NCBI GenBank assembly: GCA_033763335.1
Contig: JANRKU010000039.1
Coordinates: 1-22,876 of the forward strand
Direction of reading: 5' to 3'
Length of the DNA: 22,876 nucleotides
DNA from: GCA-2794515 sp033763335
Lineage (GTDB): Bacteria; Chloroflexota; Anaerolineae; Aggregatilineales; Phototrophicaceae
Position numbers and translations under genes: made by a program. Shown here in pieces: positions 1-7,904 of the stretch. A model generated the notes under the pieces. It did not search any database, was not told where the DNA came from, and saw nothing but the letters and a program-made list of their open reading frames with translations. Within the stretch, counting starts at the first letter, position 1. Each line of letters begins with the position of its first letter.

Positions 1-57
1 TTTGGTAGCGTTTCCATTGTGACATTTGCACAAAAAAGTGGCATTTTTGAGGATATT

Positions 58-76
58 GGGCGCGCTGGATGCGCCC
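58..76. repeat. Degenerate family B palindrome
   Basis: The arms GGGCGC (58-63) and GCGCCC (71-76) flank a 7-base loop. It is followed by CATAGTTAGCAACCGATAAAAT, a variant of the flank that follows the better palindromes at 8687 and 14811 (ACCATAACCA..GATAAA). I read it as a decayed member of the short-palindrome family. Positions 1-57 show nothing recognisable. Confidence 0.45.
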
Positions 77-106
77 CATAGTTAGCAACCGATAAAATCA
101 GTCTTT

Positions 107-214
107 TACCTAACCCCCCTGCCCCCTCTCCAAATTGGAGAGGGGGAGACAACCATTTTGTGGGTGGGTTTAAGTCCCCTCTCCAGACTGGAGAGGGGAT
201 TTAGGGGTGAGGTT
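107..214. repeat. Family A double-hairpin (REPIN-like) element, intergenic
   Basis: This 108-bp element has two hairpins. The left is CCCCCTCTCCAA-a-TTGGAGAGGGGG and the right is TCCCCTCTCCAG-a-CTGGAGAGGGGA. They are joined by a spacer of about 25 bases. The outer ends are inverted relatives of each other (ACCTAACCCCC at the left, the complement of AACCTCACCCC at the right). Its last 44 bases (171-214) are identical to 22360-22403. Pairs of inverted GC-rich hairpins are the architecture of REPIN/BIME elements, which are normally moved in trans. No transposase lies nearby, so the mobility is inferred. Confidence 0.8.
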
Positions 215-237
215 GATTTCTTAAGTTGCCGTATATT

Positions 238-257
238 GGGCGCAACATGTTGCGCCC
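238..257. repeat. Family B 20-bp perfect palindrome
   Basis: GGGCGCAACATGTTGCGCCC is a perfect 20-bp palindrome followed by TTAC. The identical 20-bp core lies at 4892-4911. It sits between a complete family A element and a half copy, so the spacer downstream of the arginase gene is a mosaic of both repeat families. Confidence 0.75.
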
Positions 258-270
258 TTACGTCCTCACT

Positions 271-300
271 AGGCTGGAGAGAAGATTTAGGGGTGAGGTT
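271..300. repeat. Half copy of family A element
   Basis: Positions 271-300 repeat the right end of the element at 107-214 (GGCTGGAGAG-AGATTTAGGGGTGAGGTT), including the shared GGTTGATTT continuation, but lack the left hairpin. It ends only 4 bases from the arginase stop codon and is probably a degraded or locally duplicated end. Confidence 0.6.
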
Positions 301-303
301 GAT

Positions 304-1218
304 TTATAGAATCCGTTGCCCCATTAGCCCTGCGACCAATTCCACCGCCGTCAGCGCCGTCTGGTTGCTAATATCCAAAATGGGGTTCACCTCGACCACA
401 TCCAAAGAGGTCACTTTATGGCTATCTGCCAAAATTTCCATGAGCAAGTGCGCCTCCCGATAGGTCAACCCACCCGGGACAGGTGTCCCTACCCCAGGGG
501 CATGGCGCGGGTCTAATCCGTCCAAATCGAGGCTGACATGAATGGTGGTCATATCGGCAAAATGTTTGAGGACTTGATACGCAATTTGCGCCATGCCATG
601 CTCATCCACTTCGCGCATGGTGTAGGCTTTAATATCCCCTTTACTGAGGCGTTGACGTTCCCCTTCATCCAAATCGCGCAAGCCGATATAGGCGATTTGT
701 GCGGGTTTGATTTTTGCCCCCACATAACAAATATCAGCCAATGGGCTGGCAGTTTCGCCTAATAAAGCAGAAAGTACCATGCCATGCACATTTCCTGATG
801 GGCTGGTGGCAGGGGTGTTGATGTCGGCATGGGCATCAATCCACAAGATGCCTGTCTTGGGAGTCGCCATCGCCGCCACTGTGCCAATGCTCATGCTATG
901 GTCGCCACCCAAAAAGATGGCTTTTTCGCCCGTTTTGATGGTGGCTTGAATACGGTCATACACTTCTTGGCAAATATGCGAAATCTGTGGCAGATGATGG
1001 GCAGGTTTGCCGTTTAATTCGGGATACACCTCATCATCGGTGATTTCTTCTAGCTGGGGTGCATAAATATTGCCCCCATCATGCACATCATACCCCAATT
1101 TGATGAGGCGCTCTTGTAGCCCTGCGTAGCGAATGGCACTTGGACCCATATCTACCCCGCGCCGTTGTTGTCCCAAATCCATCGGCACACCGAAAATCTG
1201 TACTTTTTGCTTAGTCAT
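304..1218 (-). CDS. rocF: Arginase (ureohydrolase family)
   Basis: Cytoplasmic Mn-dependent enzyme that hydrolyses L-arginine to L-ornithine and urea. The 304-residue length is normal for bacterial arginases. All metal-binding motifs are visible: GGDHS (His107), DAHAD (Asp128, His130, Asp132) and SLDLDGLDP (Asp231, Asp233). The SGNVHG segment at 141-146 favours arginase over agmatinase or formimidoylglutamase, and the family motif DVVEVNP lies at 273-279. The start ATG is preceded by AGGA at suitable spacing. It is the last gene of a minus-strand set, 42 bp after the ketoacyl synthase-like gene, so co-transcription is likely although no metabolic link is evident. Substrate assignment rests on motifs alone; a related guanidino-hydrolase cannot be fully excluded. 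Confidence 0.93.
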   Translation of the reverse strand: MTKQKVQIFGVPMDLGQQRRGVDMGPSAIRYAGLQERLIKLGYDVHDGGNIYAPQLEEITDDEVYPELNGKPAHHLPQISHICQEVYDRIQATIKTGEKAIFLGGDHSMSIGTVAAMATPKTGILWIDAHADINTPATSPSGNVHGMVLSALLGETASPLADICYVGAKIKPAQIAYIGLRDLDEGERQRLSKGDIKAYTMREVDEHGMAQIAYQVLKHFADMTTIHVSLDLDGLDPRHAPGVGTPVPGGLTYREAHLLMEILADSHKVTSLDVVEVNPILDISNQTALTAVELVAGLMGQRIL

Positions 1219-1260
1219 TTTATCGTCCTATTCCAAAAATTATATATATCTGATAACTAT

Positions 1261-2277
1261 CTATTTTGCCTTGCCCCAGCGAATGGCTATCGCGCTCCAC
1301 GTATAACCAACACCCGCCCCTGCCAATACGACCAAATCGCCGTCTTTGATTTTGCCTTGTGATAATCCCAATTGGAGCGCAACGGCTTGGTCTACACTTT
1401 GGATATGCCCATAATCTTCTAAATACACCGATTTTTCTTCTGATACACCACATTCTGCCAAAATTTCTTTATAAAAAGAGCGTTTCATGTGGACGATGCC
1501 CATAAAGCCAATATCGCGCATGGTCGCGCCACTTTTTTCGACTGCTTCACGAATGACGCGGATAAAATTGGGCAGTGAGGTTTCGCCCAAGCGGGCAGAC
1601 ATATAATCGGGGTTCATCACATCCAAGCGCCCCACCACATCACCGACAATTTCTTGTTCGCCCGATGGTGTGGCTTGTGGATTCAATACCACCGTCTCTG
1701 ATAGCGACCCATCGGTAAAGGCAGATGCGCCCAAAATAATATTTTCTGTTGCGCCGCGCTTTAACACCATGCCAGATGCCCCTGCCCCAAAATTGAGCAT
1801 GAAGCGCGTGCGCGGATTGGCAGGATTCACAATGTCGTTCTCACGGCTGGCGGCGACGAGGAGTGCATATTCTAGCGATGCGTCTGCCAGCATCATCCCA
1901 CGCGCCACATTGAGCGCAATCGGCGCACCCGCACACAGGGCATAAATCTCGAAGCCATAGGCGTTGATTGCCCCGACTGCCTGTTGAATTTTGCCCGCAC
2001 TATTCCACACCACATGGTCTTTATGTTCGCTCCCATGCGAGATGACCACATTGATTTTTTCTGGGGATACGCCCGCGTTCATGATAGCGCGAATCCCCGC
2101 TTGCGATGCCATATAACTAATCGTATCGGTTTCGCCTGCGACATGCCGTTGGCGGATGCCCATTTTTGCTTCGAGAATATCGGCGGGGATGCCTGTGGCA
2201 GATACAAGGTCTTGCGCCGTCTCTATTTTTTCTGGGAAATATGTGCCAATGCCAATAATGCCGATGTGTTGTGTCAT
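1261..2277 (-). CDS. 3-oxoacyl-ACP synthase III-like protein (FabH-like thiolase fold)
   Basis: A 338-residue condensing enzyme of the KAS III superfamily, which joins an acyl-CoA starter to malonyl-ACP or carries out a related Claisen reaction. The N-terminal GIIGIGTYFPE segment and the nucleophile context ALCAGAP (Cys115) are typical. The catalytic His is probably His263 (GIVHMKRS). The position of the third FabH residue, usually Asn in a GN motif, reads EDYGHIQS (His291). That variation occurs in FabH-like branches outside housekeeping FabH, so classical fatty-acid initiation is not assured. AGGA lies about 9 bases before the ATG. It sits between the TPR gene (60 bp) and arginase (42 bp) on one strand. 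The exact substrate is unknown. Confidence 0.85.
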   Translation of the reverse strand: MTQHIGIIGIGTYFPEKIETAQDLVSATGIPADILEAKMGIRQRHVAGETDTISYMASQAGIRAIMNAGVSPEKINVVISHGSEHKDHVVWNSAGKIQQAVGAINAYGFEIYALCAGAPIALNVARGMMLADASLEYALLVAASRENDIVNPANPRTRFMLNFGAGASGMVLKRGATENIILGASAFTDGSLSETVVLNPQATPSGEQEIVGDVVGRLDVMNPDYMSARLGETSLPNFIRVIREAVEKSGATMRDIGFMGIVHMKRSFYKEILAECGVSEEKSVYLEDYGHIQSVDQAVALQLGLSQGKIKDGDLVVLAGAGVGYTWSAIAIRWGKAK

Positions 2278-2337
2278 GTGTATTTTCCTATATTTTTTTC
2301 ATCTGTCATAAAATGATAAAAACACACTATGGATAGT

Positions 2338-3288
2338 TTAGCGTAAAAACGGAAAAATTTTATAAAGCCAATTGTCGCGCAAGGCATACAACCGTGTCAC
2401 CTGCAACGCATATAATTCCACTGCCCGTCCGCCCCTATCGTGGGTCAGATTATTGCTGGTGAGGGTATCATGTCCTTTTTTGGCATATAAAAGCGCCTCA
2501 TTCAGGTGGTCTTTCCCCAATTGCCTGAGTGTCTCGGCATAACTGCTATACGCCAGCGCCAGCGCATCTGCCTCGCCCAATTTTTCTGCAAAGGCGATAC
2601 TCTCTTGGTGATAGGCAACGGCTTTCTCAAAATCTTTGAGGCGCTCCACATAGACATAAATGCGTTGCGTCATCAAATCGAATTCAATGAGCCGATATTC
2701 GGTTTTGCGGACGATGGTCAGGGCTTGGTCATACATGGCGATGGCTTTCTGTGGGTCTCGTGTGACCATATAGAGTTGCGCCATAAATGCGAGTGTGTTG
2801 ATTTGGTCAAGTTTATTGGCAGATTGGGTGGCAAGCGCATAGGCTTGCTCACAAAATGGCAAGGCTTGTTGATGTCTGCCCAATTGACGGGTGAGCAACC
2901 CCAATAAATTCAGCGCCACCACTTGATAATGCAAATTGCCAACCGCTTGTGCTATCTGCAAGCTATCTTGGGCATAGGGCATCCCCTTTTGTGGGGCGGC
3001 GATTTTGGCACAAGCAGAGGCGATATTTGCCAAAACGACTGCCTCGCCCGATGAATTGCCCAATTCGCGTTGAATATCTAACGCCTTGAGGTAGTAATGG
3101 AACGCCTCTTCGGAATTATCTAAAAAGAGCGCAATATTATTGAGAAGGGTGGCTTCAGCCGATTTATCCCCGTTGTGACGACTCTCTTGAAGGGCAGTTT
3201 GAAGCATAGGGAGGGTGTCGTCGCGTTTTTTTAAGTCCCGAATAGAGGTGTCGCCCGCCTCTAAAATATGGTGTGGATTGAAAGTCAT
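2338..3288 (-). CDS. Tetratricopeptide repeat protein
   Basis: A 316-residue soluble protein made almost entirely of TPR helices. Recurrent motifs such as EEAFHYYLKALDIQRELGN, QQALPFCEQAYALA, QKAIAMYDQALTI, EKAVAYHQESIAFAEKLG and NEALLYAKKG fall about 40 residues apart, giving roughly six repeats in the style of AfsR/LGN regulators. There is no signal peptide, no membrane segment and no attached catalytic or DNA-binding domain, so it is probably a protein-interaction scaffold. AGGA lies about 10 bases before the ATG. It is the first gene of the minus-strand set and is transcribed divergently from the sugar ABC genes. Its partner is unknown. Confidence 0.8.
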   Translation of the reverse strand: MTFNPHHILEAGDTSIRDLKKRDDTLPMLQTALQESRHNGDKSAEATLLNNIALFLDNSEEAFHYYLKALDIQRELGNSSGEAVVLANIASACAKIAAPQKGMPYAQDSLQIAQAVGNLHYQVVALNLLGLLTRQLGRHQQALPFCEQAYALATQSANKLDQINTLAFMAQLYMVTRDPQKAIAMYDQALTIVRKTEYRLIEFDLMTQRIYVYVERLKDFEKAVAYHQESIAFAEKLGEADALALAYSSYAETLRQLGKDHLNEALLYAKKGHDTLTSNNLTHDRGGRAVELYALQVTRLYALRDNWLYKIFPFLR

Positions 3289-3413
3289 GAGATGATTTTT
3301 CCTGTTGCATGGATTTCATATAAGCCTAACATTTTTGGGCGGATGTTTCCATAGCTTGTCCACAATTCCCACAAATATCATTGGGCAATTTTAACGAATT
3401 TGTCTGGAAGCGG

Positions 3414-3442
3414 TTGCACATTATATTTTAGTGAGTTATCAT
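3414..3442 (+). promoter_or_regulatory. Predicted sigma-70 promoter of the sugar ABC genes
   Basis: TTGCAC (3414-3419) is separated by exactly 17 bases from TATCAT (3437-3442), a reasonable -35/-10 pair in the divergent spacer 3289-3503. A leader of about 55 bases follows. It contains a small hairpin (GTGGAT 3451-3456 with ATCCAC 3469-3474) and the ribosome site AGGAG at 3493-3497. Confidence 0.5.
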
Positions 3443-3503
3443 CCCTAATTGTGGATGTAAAAAGAAAAATCCACCCTTAGATAAAATCTTTTAGGAGCTA
3501 TAT

Positions 3504-4784
3504 ATGTTCAAAAAAGTTAGTATTTTAGTCGTATTACTCGCCGTTGTGGTGTCTATGTTCTCATTCGTGAGCGCCCAAGACAGCGAACTCAGTGGCGATT
3601 TAGAAATTTTTTCGTGGTGGGCGGGAGATGAAGGTCCAGCATTAGAAGCCCTCATCGCTCTCTATAGCAGTTTATACCCCAACGTGAATGTCATCAACGC
3701 CACCGTTACAGGCGGGTCTGGTGTCAATGCACGCGCCGTTTTGAGCAATCGTATGTTGGGTGGCAATCCTCCTAGCGCCTTCCAAGTCCATGCTGGTGCA
3801 GAATTGACCGATACATGGGTCGTGGCACAACGTATGGAAGACCTCACCGCCCTCTATGAAGAAGAAGGTTGGTTCGATGCCTTCCCACAAGGTATTTTGG
3901 ATTTGATGAGCTATGAAGGTGGCATTTATAGCGTGCCAGTGAATATCCATCGCTCCAACATGATGTGGTTCAACCCCGCCAAATTAGAAGAATGGGGAAT
4001 CGCCGCCCCAACCACCTGGGATGAATTCCTCGAAGTTTGCCCCACCATCCAAGCCGCCGATGTCGTACCCCTTGTGGTCGGTGAAGAATGGACTCAACGT
4101 CACTTGTGGGAAAGTGTTGCATTGGGTGTACTCGGTGCAGAAGGCTGGAATGGCATTTGGACAGGCGCAACCGCCGCCGATAGCCCAGAAATGGTCGCCG
4201 TCTGGGAAAAATTTGGCGCAGTTTTGGCTTGTACCAATATTGATGTAGATGCCGCAGGGCTTTCTTGGCAACAAGCCATTGATAAAGTCGTAGATGGCAC
4301 AGCCGCCTTCAATATCATGGGCGATTGGGCGGCGGGCTATATGTCTACCACCCTCGGTTTGGAACCCGGTGTTGGTTTTGGGTATGCCCCATCACCCGAT
4401 ACCGCAGGCACATTCTTGGCATTATCAGACAGCTTCGGCTTGCCTGTTGGCGCACCCAACCGCGATGCCGCCGTTGCATGGTTGCGCGTTTTGGGCAGTG
4501 TAGATGGTCAAAATGCCTTCAATCCATTGAAGGGTTCCATCCCCGCCCGTTCCGACATTGATGTGGCTGGCAGTGGCTTGTATAACAGCTACTTGGTCGC
4601 CACCGCCGCCGATTGGGCGAGCAATGTCATCGTTGGTAGCCTCGTCCATGGTGCCGTTGGTAATCCTCGCTTCGGTAGCGAATTCTCTACCGTGTTAGAA
4701 ATCTTCAAATCCACCCGCGATGCAGGTGCAACCTCAAGCGCCATGCTTGCCGTTTGTATCCAATCTGGTGAATGTGGTTATTAA
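3504..4784 (+). CDS. Sugar ABC transporter substrate-binding protein (CUT1, GtsA-like)
   Basis: A 426-residue extracellular solute-binding protein (family 1) that captures a sugar and delivers it to the membrane permeases. The first 24 residues form a Sec signal peptide (KK, a hydrophobic core, VSA before QD). There is no lipobox cysteine, so it is secreted rather than a lipoprotein, or held in some other way. The segments WWAGDEGPALEAL, VTGGSG, GNPPSAFQVH, IHRSNMMWFNP and MGDWA resemble glucose/mannose-binding GtsA-type proteins, which suggests a glucose- or mannose-type ligand. AGGAG lies 6 bases before the ATG. It is followed by a 201-bp gap with two palindromes and then by two permeases. 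No ATPase gene is present, as is common for CUT1 systems that share an MsmK/UgpC-type ATPase. Confidence 0.9.
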   Translation: MFKKVSILVVLLAVVVSMFSFVSAQDSELSGDLEIFSWWAGDEGPALEALIALYSSLYPNVNVINATVTGGSGVNARAVLSNRMLGGNPPSAFQVHAGAELTDTWVVAQRMEDLTALYEEEGWFDAFPQGILDLMSYEGGIYSVPVNIHRSNMMWFNPAKLEEWGIAAPTTWDEFLEVCPTIQAADVVPLVVGEEWTQRHLWESVALGVLGAEGWNGIWTGATAADSPEMVAVWEKFGAVLACTNIDVDAAGLSWQQAIDKVVDGTAAFNIMGDWAAGYMSTTLGLEPGVGFGYAPSPDTAGTFLALSDSFGLPVGAPNRDAAVAWLRVLGSVDGQNAFNPLKGSIPARSDIDVAGSGLYNSYLVATAADWASNVIVGSLVHGAVGNPRFGSEFSTVLEIFKSTRDAGATSSAMLAVCIQSGECGY

Positions 4785-4798
4785 TCTGTAAAAGTGAC

Positions 4799-4818
4799 GG
4801 GCGAGGCGTGCCTCGCCC
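4799..4818. repeat. Family B palindrome after the binding-protein gene
   Basis: GGGCGAGGC-gt-GCCTCGCCC has 9-bp arms and begins 15 bases after the binding-protein stop codon, followed by CTAC. Its ends match the other family B palindromes but the core differs. In RNA it would form a stable hairpin and could slow 3' decay or reduce read-through to the permeases. No T-run follows. Confidence 0.7.
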
Positions 4819-4887
4819 CTACTGGCAGGTATACCTCATCAAATGAGCCATATATCTGCCAATGACTTAATAATTTGGGCAGATGTT

Positions 4888-4915
4888 GTAAGGGCGCAAC
4901 ATGTTGCGCCCTTAC
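4888..4915. repeat. Family B 28-bp perfect palindrome
   Basis: The 14-bp arms GTAAGGGCGCAACA and TGTTGCGCCCTTAC abut without a mismatch. The 20-bp core equals the copy at 238-257. It is the second palindrome in the 201-bp gap between the binding-protein and permease genes. Confidence 0.8.
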
Positions 4916-4985
4916 ACACATCCCATAGCCACCCGTCACAAAATAAAAATGACTTTTTATAGAATAAATACCTCACGGGGGCTTT

Positions 4986-6338
4986 ATGAATAACCGTTCA
5001 GACCGTATTTTGGCAATTGCCATGCTCACGCCATCAATCATTTTGCTGGCGATTTTTGTGTATGTCTTCATCTTTCAGACCATTCAAACATCTACCACCG
5101 ACTGGGGCGAGAATCCCTCACAACCTGCCCTCGCAGAAAACATCGTCATCACCTATAACAACCCACTCCTCAAAAATTATGAACGGTTGATGACCAACAC
5201 CGCCCCAGAATATTACTTCAGAAACTCACTAGTTAACGCCTTTTTCTTCACCATCTTTTTCATTGCAGGGTGTTTGGCTGTTGGCTTACTCTTGGCGTTA
5301 TTACTAGACCAAAAAATTGTCGGAGAGGCGTTATTTAGGACGATATTCCTCTTTCCGATGTCCTTATCATTTATCGTCACAGGGACGATTTGGGCATGGT
5401 TGCTCAGACCCGATAGCGGATTAAATGTGTTGCCACAACAATTATTGGGACTCGCGCCCATTCAAGAACGCTGGATAAACAATAAAACGGTGGCATTAGG
5501 TTTTAATTGGCACGAAGTTCCCTCGCTCATCACCCTATTGGGGGTTGGTATCCTCGTATTCCTCATTTTTCGTTATCTCGCCAATGAAGAAGATAGACTC
5601 GGACGCATCAGCAGTTGGTTGAGCCAATTCGCCTTTGTCACGGTTGGCGGGGGGTTTGTGGCGGGGCTAATTTTTGGCAATCATCCCTCGTTATGGCTTG
5701 GCGCGGCATTAATCGGGATTGCGGTTGTGGTGTTGCGCGTGGCAATAAATGACGAAGATTTTGGTAAAGAAGCCTATTCGCCCCGCAGTTGGCGACCCGT
5801 AATGTGGCTTGGTGCGGGCATTGGCATCATCCTCATTGCGCGTTTTTTGGGCATATTGGATATATTTTGGCCCCCCCTCATGCAACCTGATTTAGAAAAT
5901 CGGATAGCGCCCAAAGGCTATAACGCCGCCCTCACAGGCGTACTCATCGCCGCCGTATGGCAGATGGGTGGCTATACCATGGCGATGTTCCTCGCAGGGT
6001 TGCGTGGGATTCCAGAAGAATTGCGCGAAGCGGCGCGGGTAGATGGTTGCACTGAATTGCGCGTGTATTATTCCATCGTTTTTCCCATGTTACGTCCCAT
6101 TATGTTGAGCGCCGTCATTATTTTGGGGCATATCTCGCTCAAAATTTTTGACCTTGTATATGCCATGGCTGGCGCAGATAACGCCGCCACCATCATGCCC
6201 GGTATTTTGGTCTTTGATTATATGTACGATTCCAAGCGGTTTGGGTCTGCCTCTGCCATTGCCGTCATCATGCTATTTTTTGTCGCGCTGGTGATTGTCC
6301 CCTACCTGTGGTCATCGTTGCGGAAGGAGAATAACTGA
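4986..6338 (+). CDS. Sugar ABC transporter permease 1 (GtsB/MalF-like), enlarged
   Basis: Inner-membrane subunit that forms half of the sugar channel. The ABC-permease EAA loop is clear at about 345-370 (EELREAARVDGCTELRVYYS), followed by the usual last membrane helices. At 450 residues it is some 130-150 longer than ordinary CUT1 permeases (about 300). The excess lies between RPDSGLN (141-147) and the conserved VWQMGGYTMAMFLAGLRG region (324-341). It includes four extra hydrophobic segments (about 181-198, 214-231, 236-253, 272-292). An even number keeps the EAA loop on the cytoplasmic side. The start is preceded by a GGGGG stretch, a weak ribosome site. Its stop codon shares one base with the start of permease 2, indicating translational coupling. 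Confidence 0.88.
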   Translation: MNNRSDRILAIAMLTPSIILLAIFVYVFIFQTIQTSTTDWGENPSQPALAENIVITYNNPLLKNYERLMTNTAPEYYFRNSLVNAFFFTIFFIAGCLAVGLLLALLLDQKIVGEALFRTIFLFPMSLSFIVTGTIWAWLLRPDSGLNVLPQQLLGLAPIQERWINNKTVALGFNWHEVPSLITLLGVGILVFLIFRYLANEEDRLGRISSWLSQFAFVTVGGGFVAGLIFGNHPSLWLGAALIGIAVVVLRVAINDEDFGKEAYSPRSWRPVMWLGAGIGIILIARFLGILDIFWPPLMQPDLENRIAPKGYNAALTGVLIAAVWQMGGYTMAMFLAGLRGIPEELREAARVDGCTELRVYYSIVFPMLRPIMLSAVIILGHISLKIFDLVYAMAGADNAATIMPGILVFDYMYDSKRFGSASAIAVIMLFFVALVIVPYLWSSLRKENN

Positions 6339-7267
6339 TGGTCGGCGCAAATCCTATTCGACATCGCATTTCGCGGGGGGTTATTTATACCTTCCTCATC
6401 GTGTTCGCGTGCTTTTTCCTCATCCCCGTCTATTTGGTAGTCGTCACGGCGTTCAAAGACCCTGCTACCATCAATCTACAAACGGTCTGGGATTTACCCT
6501 CCCCTGCTCTCTATTTTGATACCTATGAGCAAGCCATCACGCACATGCAATCGGGCGAATTGCCCCAAACACCATTTACAGCACCCTTTACCGATAGCTT
6601 CCCACAAGTATTTAAGCAATTTGGTCCGCGCTTCACCAATAGCATCATTTTGGTGATTTTTGCGACCACCATCTCTGCAATTCTTGGCTCGATGAATGGC
6701 TATATCTTGGCAAAATGGCGCATCCCCTACGCCAATGTCATCTTCCCGTTGATGTTGTTTGGCATGTTCATCCCCTATCAAGCCATCCTTGTCCCACTAT
6801 CGCTATTTTTGCGCGATATTGAAATTGGTGGCACACAACTCTATGGCGGATTGCCCGGTCTCATCCTCATTCATGTGGTTTATGGCTTGCCCATCACCAC
6901 ATTGATTTTCCGCAATTTTTATGCGGATATTCCCAATGAACTCATCGAAGCGGGCGCGATTGATGGCGCGGGATTTTTTGGCATCTATACCAATATCGTA
7001 TTCCCCCTGTCTATCCCCGGATTTGTGGTGGTCATCATTTGGCAATTCACACAAATTTGGAATGAATTCCTGTTCGGCATCACCATGACCAGCAACGAAA
7101 ACCAACCCATTACGGTGGGGTTATCGTATTTGGCAGGCGGTGAAGCCGTAAAATATAATCTGCCAATGGCGGGCGCGATTGTGGCGGCATTACCCCCCCT
7201 GTTCGTCTATATTGTCGCGGGACGTTATTTTATCCGTGGGTTGTTGGCAGGCTCTGTGAAGGGCTAA
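6338..7267 (+). CDS. Sugar ABC transporter permease 2 (GtsC/MalG-like)
   Basis: A 309-residue membrane protein with about six helices, the second channel subunit of the sugar importer. The EAA loop lies at about 200-218 (NELIEAGAIDGAGFFGIYT) followed by FPLSIPG. The C-terminal RYFIRGLLAGSVKG is typical of MalG-type CUT1 permeases. AAGGAG precedes the start, and the start A is also the last base of the upstream TGA, so the two permeases are coupled. A roughly 45-residue hydrophilic external loop (about 45-95) before the second helix is somewhat long. The ATPase must be encoded elsewhere. Confidence 0.92.
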   Translation: MVGANPIRHRISRGVIYTFLIVFACFFLIPVYLVVVTAFKDPATINLQTVWDLPSPALYFDTYEQAITHMQSGELPQTPFTAPFTDSFPQVFKQFGPRFTNSIILVIFATTISAILGSMNGYILAKWRIPYANVIFPLMLFGMFIPYQAILVPLSLFLRDIEIGGTQLYGGLPGLILIHVVYGLPITTLIFRNFYADIPNELIEAGAIDGAGFFGIYTNIVFPLSIPGFVVVIIWQFTQIWNEFLFGITMTSNENQPITVGLSYLAGGEAVKYNLPMAGAIVAALPPLFVYIVAGRYFIRGLLAGSVKG

Positions 7268-7318
7268 ATTTCTTAACGCTATTTTCTGCTTTATCCTGTT
7301 TATAATAAAAATAGTCAT

Positions 7319-7358
7319 ATAGATAATTCCCCCTCAAGGTTGAGGGGGAATTATCTAT
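7319..7358. terminator. Strong hairpin after the ABC transporter genes
   Basis: Two 19-base arms (7319-7337, ATAGATAATTCCCCCTCAA, and 7340-7358) are perfect complements around a central GG. It begins 51 bases after the permease 2 stop. The stem is very stable, but the downstream side is TATTATTTAATC rather than a run of T, so it may act as a transcript-end stabiliser or a factor-assisted terminator. The CCCCCTC/GAGGGGG core resembles family A hairpins. Confidence 0.6.
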
Positions 7359-7402
7359 TATTTAATCATACAAAAAACATTACAAATTACGCTTGCATTG
7401 GT

Positions 7403-7431
7403 TTGAAAATGGATTGAAAATAGGTTAGAAT
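7403..7431 (+). promoter_or_regulatory. Predicted sigma-70 promoter of the STAS-like/methyltransferase pair
   Basis: TTGAAA (7403-7408), a 17-base spacer and TAGAAT (7426-7431) each match the consensus at five of six positions. A start site near 7438 would leave about 30 bases of leader carrying the ribosome site AAGGA (7455-7459). Confidence 0.65.
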
Positions 7432-7467
7432 CCGTTTGTGGTTATATTTTTTATAAGGATGAAAATC

Positions 7468-7896
7468 ATGGGTATCCGTTACGAGTGGGCAGACGACAAG
7501 AAAATTATCATGAATGTTTTCGTTGAGTTTCCATGGACATGGAAAGAGTATCTTTCTGCGATGGAGCCAATGATGAAAGAACTAAAGGAAAAAGAAACGC
7601 CATGTGCTACGGTCGTGGATCTTAGCCAAATGAAAGTATTGCCAAAAGATGGCAATATTTTGCAAATTTTGTTGCATGTGGATAAAATCATGCCTTCAAA
7701 TGTGTTTGCTTCAACAATGGTAGGGGCAAATCCGATGGTAATGGCATTCATGAATGTCCTCACCAAATTACGCCCAAATGCCAAGCGGTTGGTATCTTTC
7801 ACCCGTACACTTGAAGAGGGACACAAGATTATTTATAAACGTTATGAAAACCAATTTCCCAATCCACCTTTGCCCTATCAACCAAAAGAAGGCTAA
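7468..7896 (+). CDS. Small SpoIIAA/STAS-like protein of unknown function
   Basis: A 142-residue soluble protein. I chose ATG 7468 because AAGGA (7455-7459) is 8 bases upstream; an in-frame GTG at 7438 and an ATG at 7459 are worse placed. The layout is a short strand with an early Trp (YEWADDKKIIM), an amphipathic helix with WTWKEYLSAMEPMMKEL, a strand ending CATVVDLSQM, and a late helix TLEEGHKII. This pattern is characteristic of small STAS/SpoIIAA-like proteins often seen in Chloroflexota. The phospho-acceptor Ser of true SpoIIAA is not evident. The methyltransferase gene follows 8 bases later, so they are probably co-transcribed. A second protein of the same general design is encoded at 17312-17761. 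Confidence 0.6.
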   Translation: MGIRYEWADDKKIIMNVFVEFPWTWKEYLSAMEPMMKELKEKETPCATVVDLSQMKVLPKDGNILQILLHVDKIMPSNVFASTMVGANPMVMAFMNVLTKLRPNAKRLVSFTRTLEEGHKIIYKRYENQFPNPPLPYQPKEG

Positions 7897-7904
7897 AATA
7901 ATTT

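Noticed and set aside
2506..2907. 133-codon plus-strand frame opposite the TPR gene
   Set aside because: Antisense to a clear TPR protein, without an independent ribosome site or family resemblance.
3451..3474. Riboswitch in the leader of the sugar-binding protein gene
   Set aside because: There is only one 6-bp stem with a 12-base A-rich loop. Nothing resembles a known aptamer.
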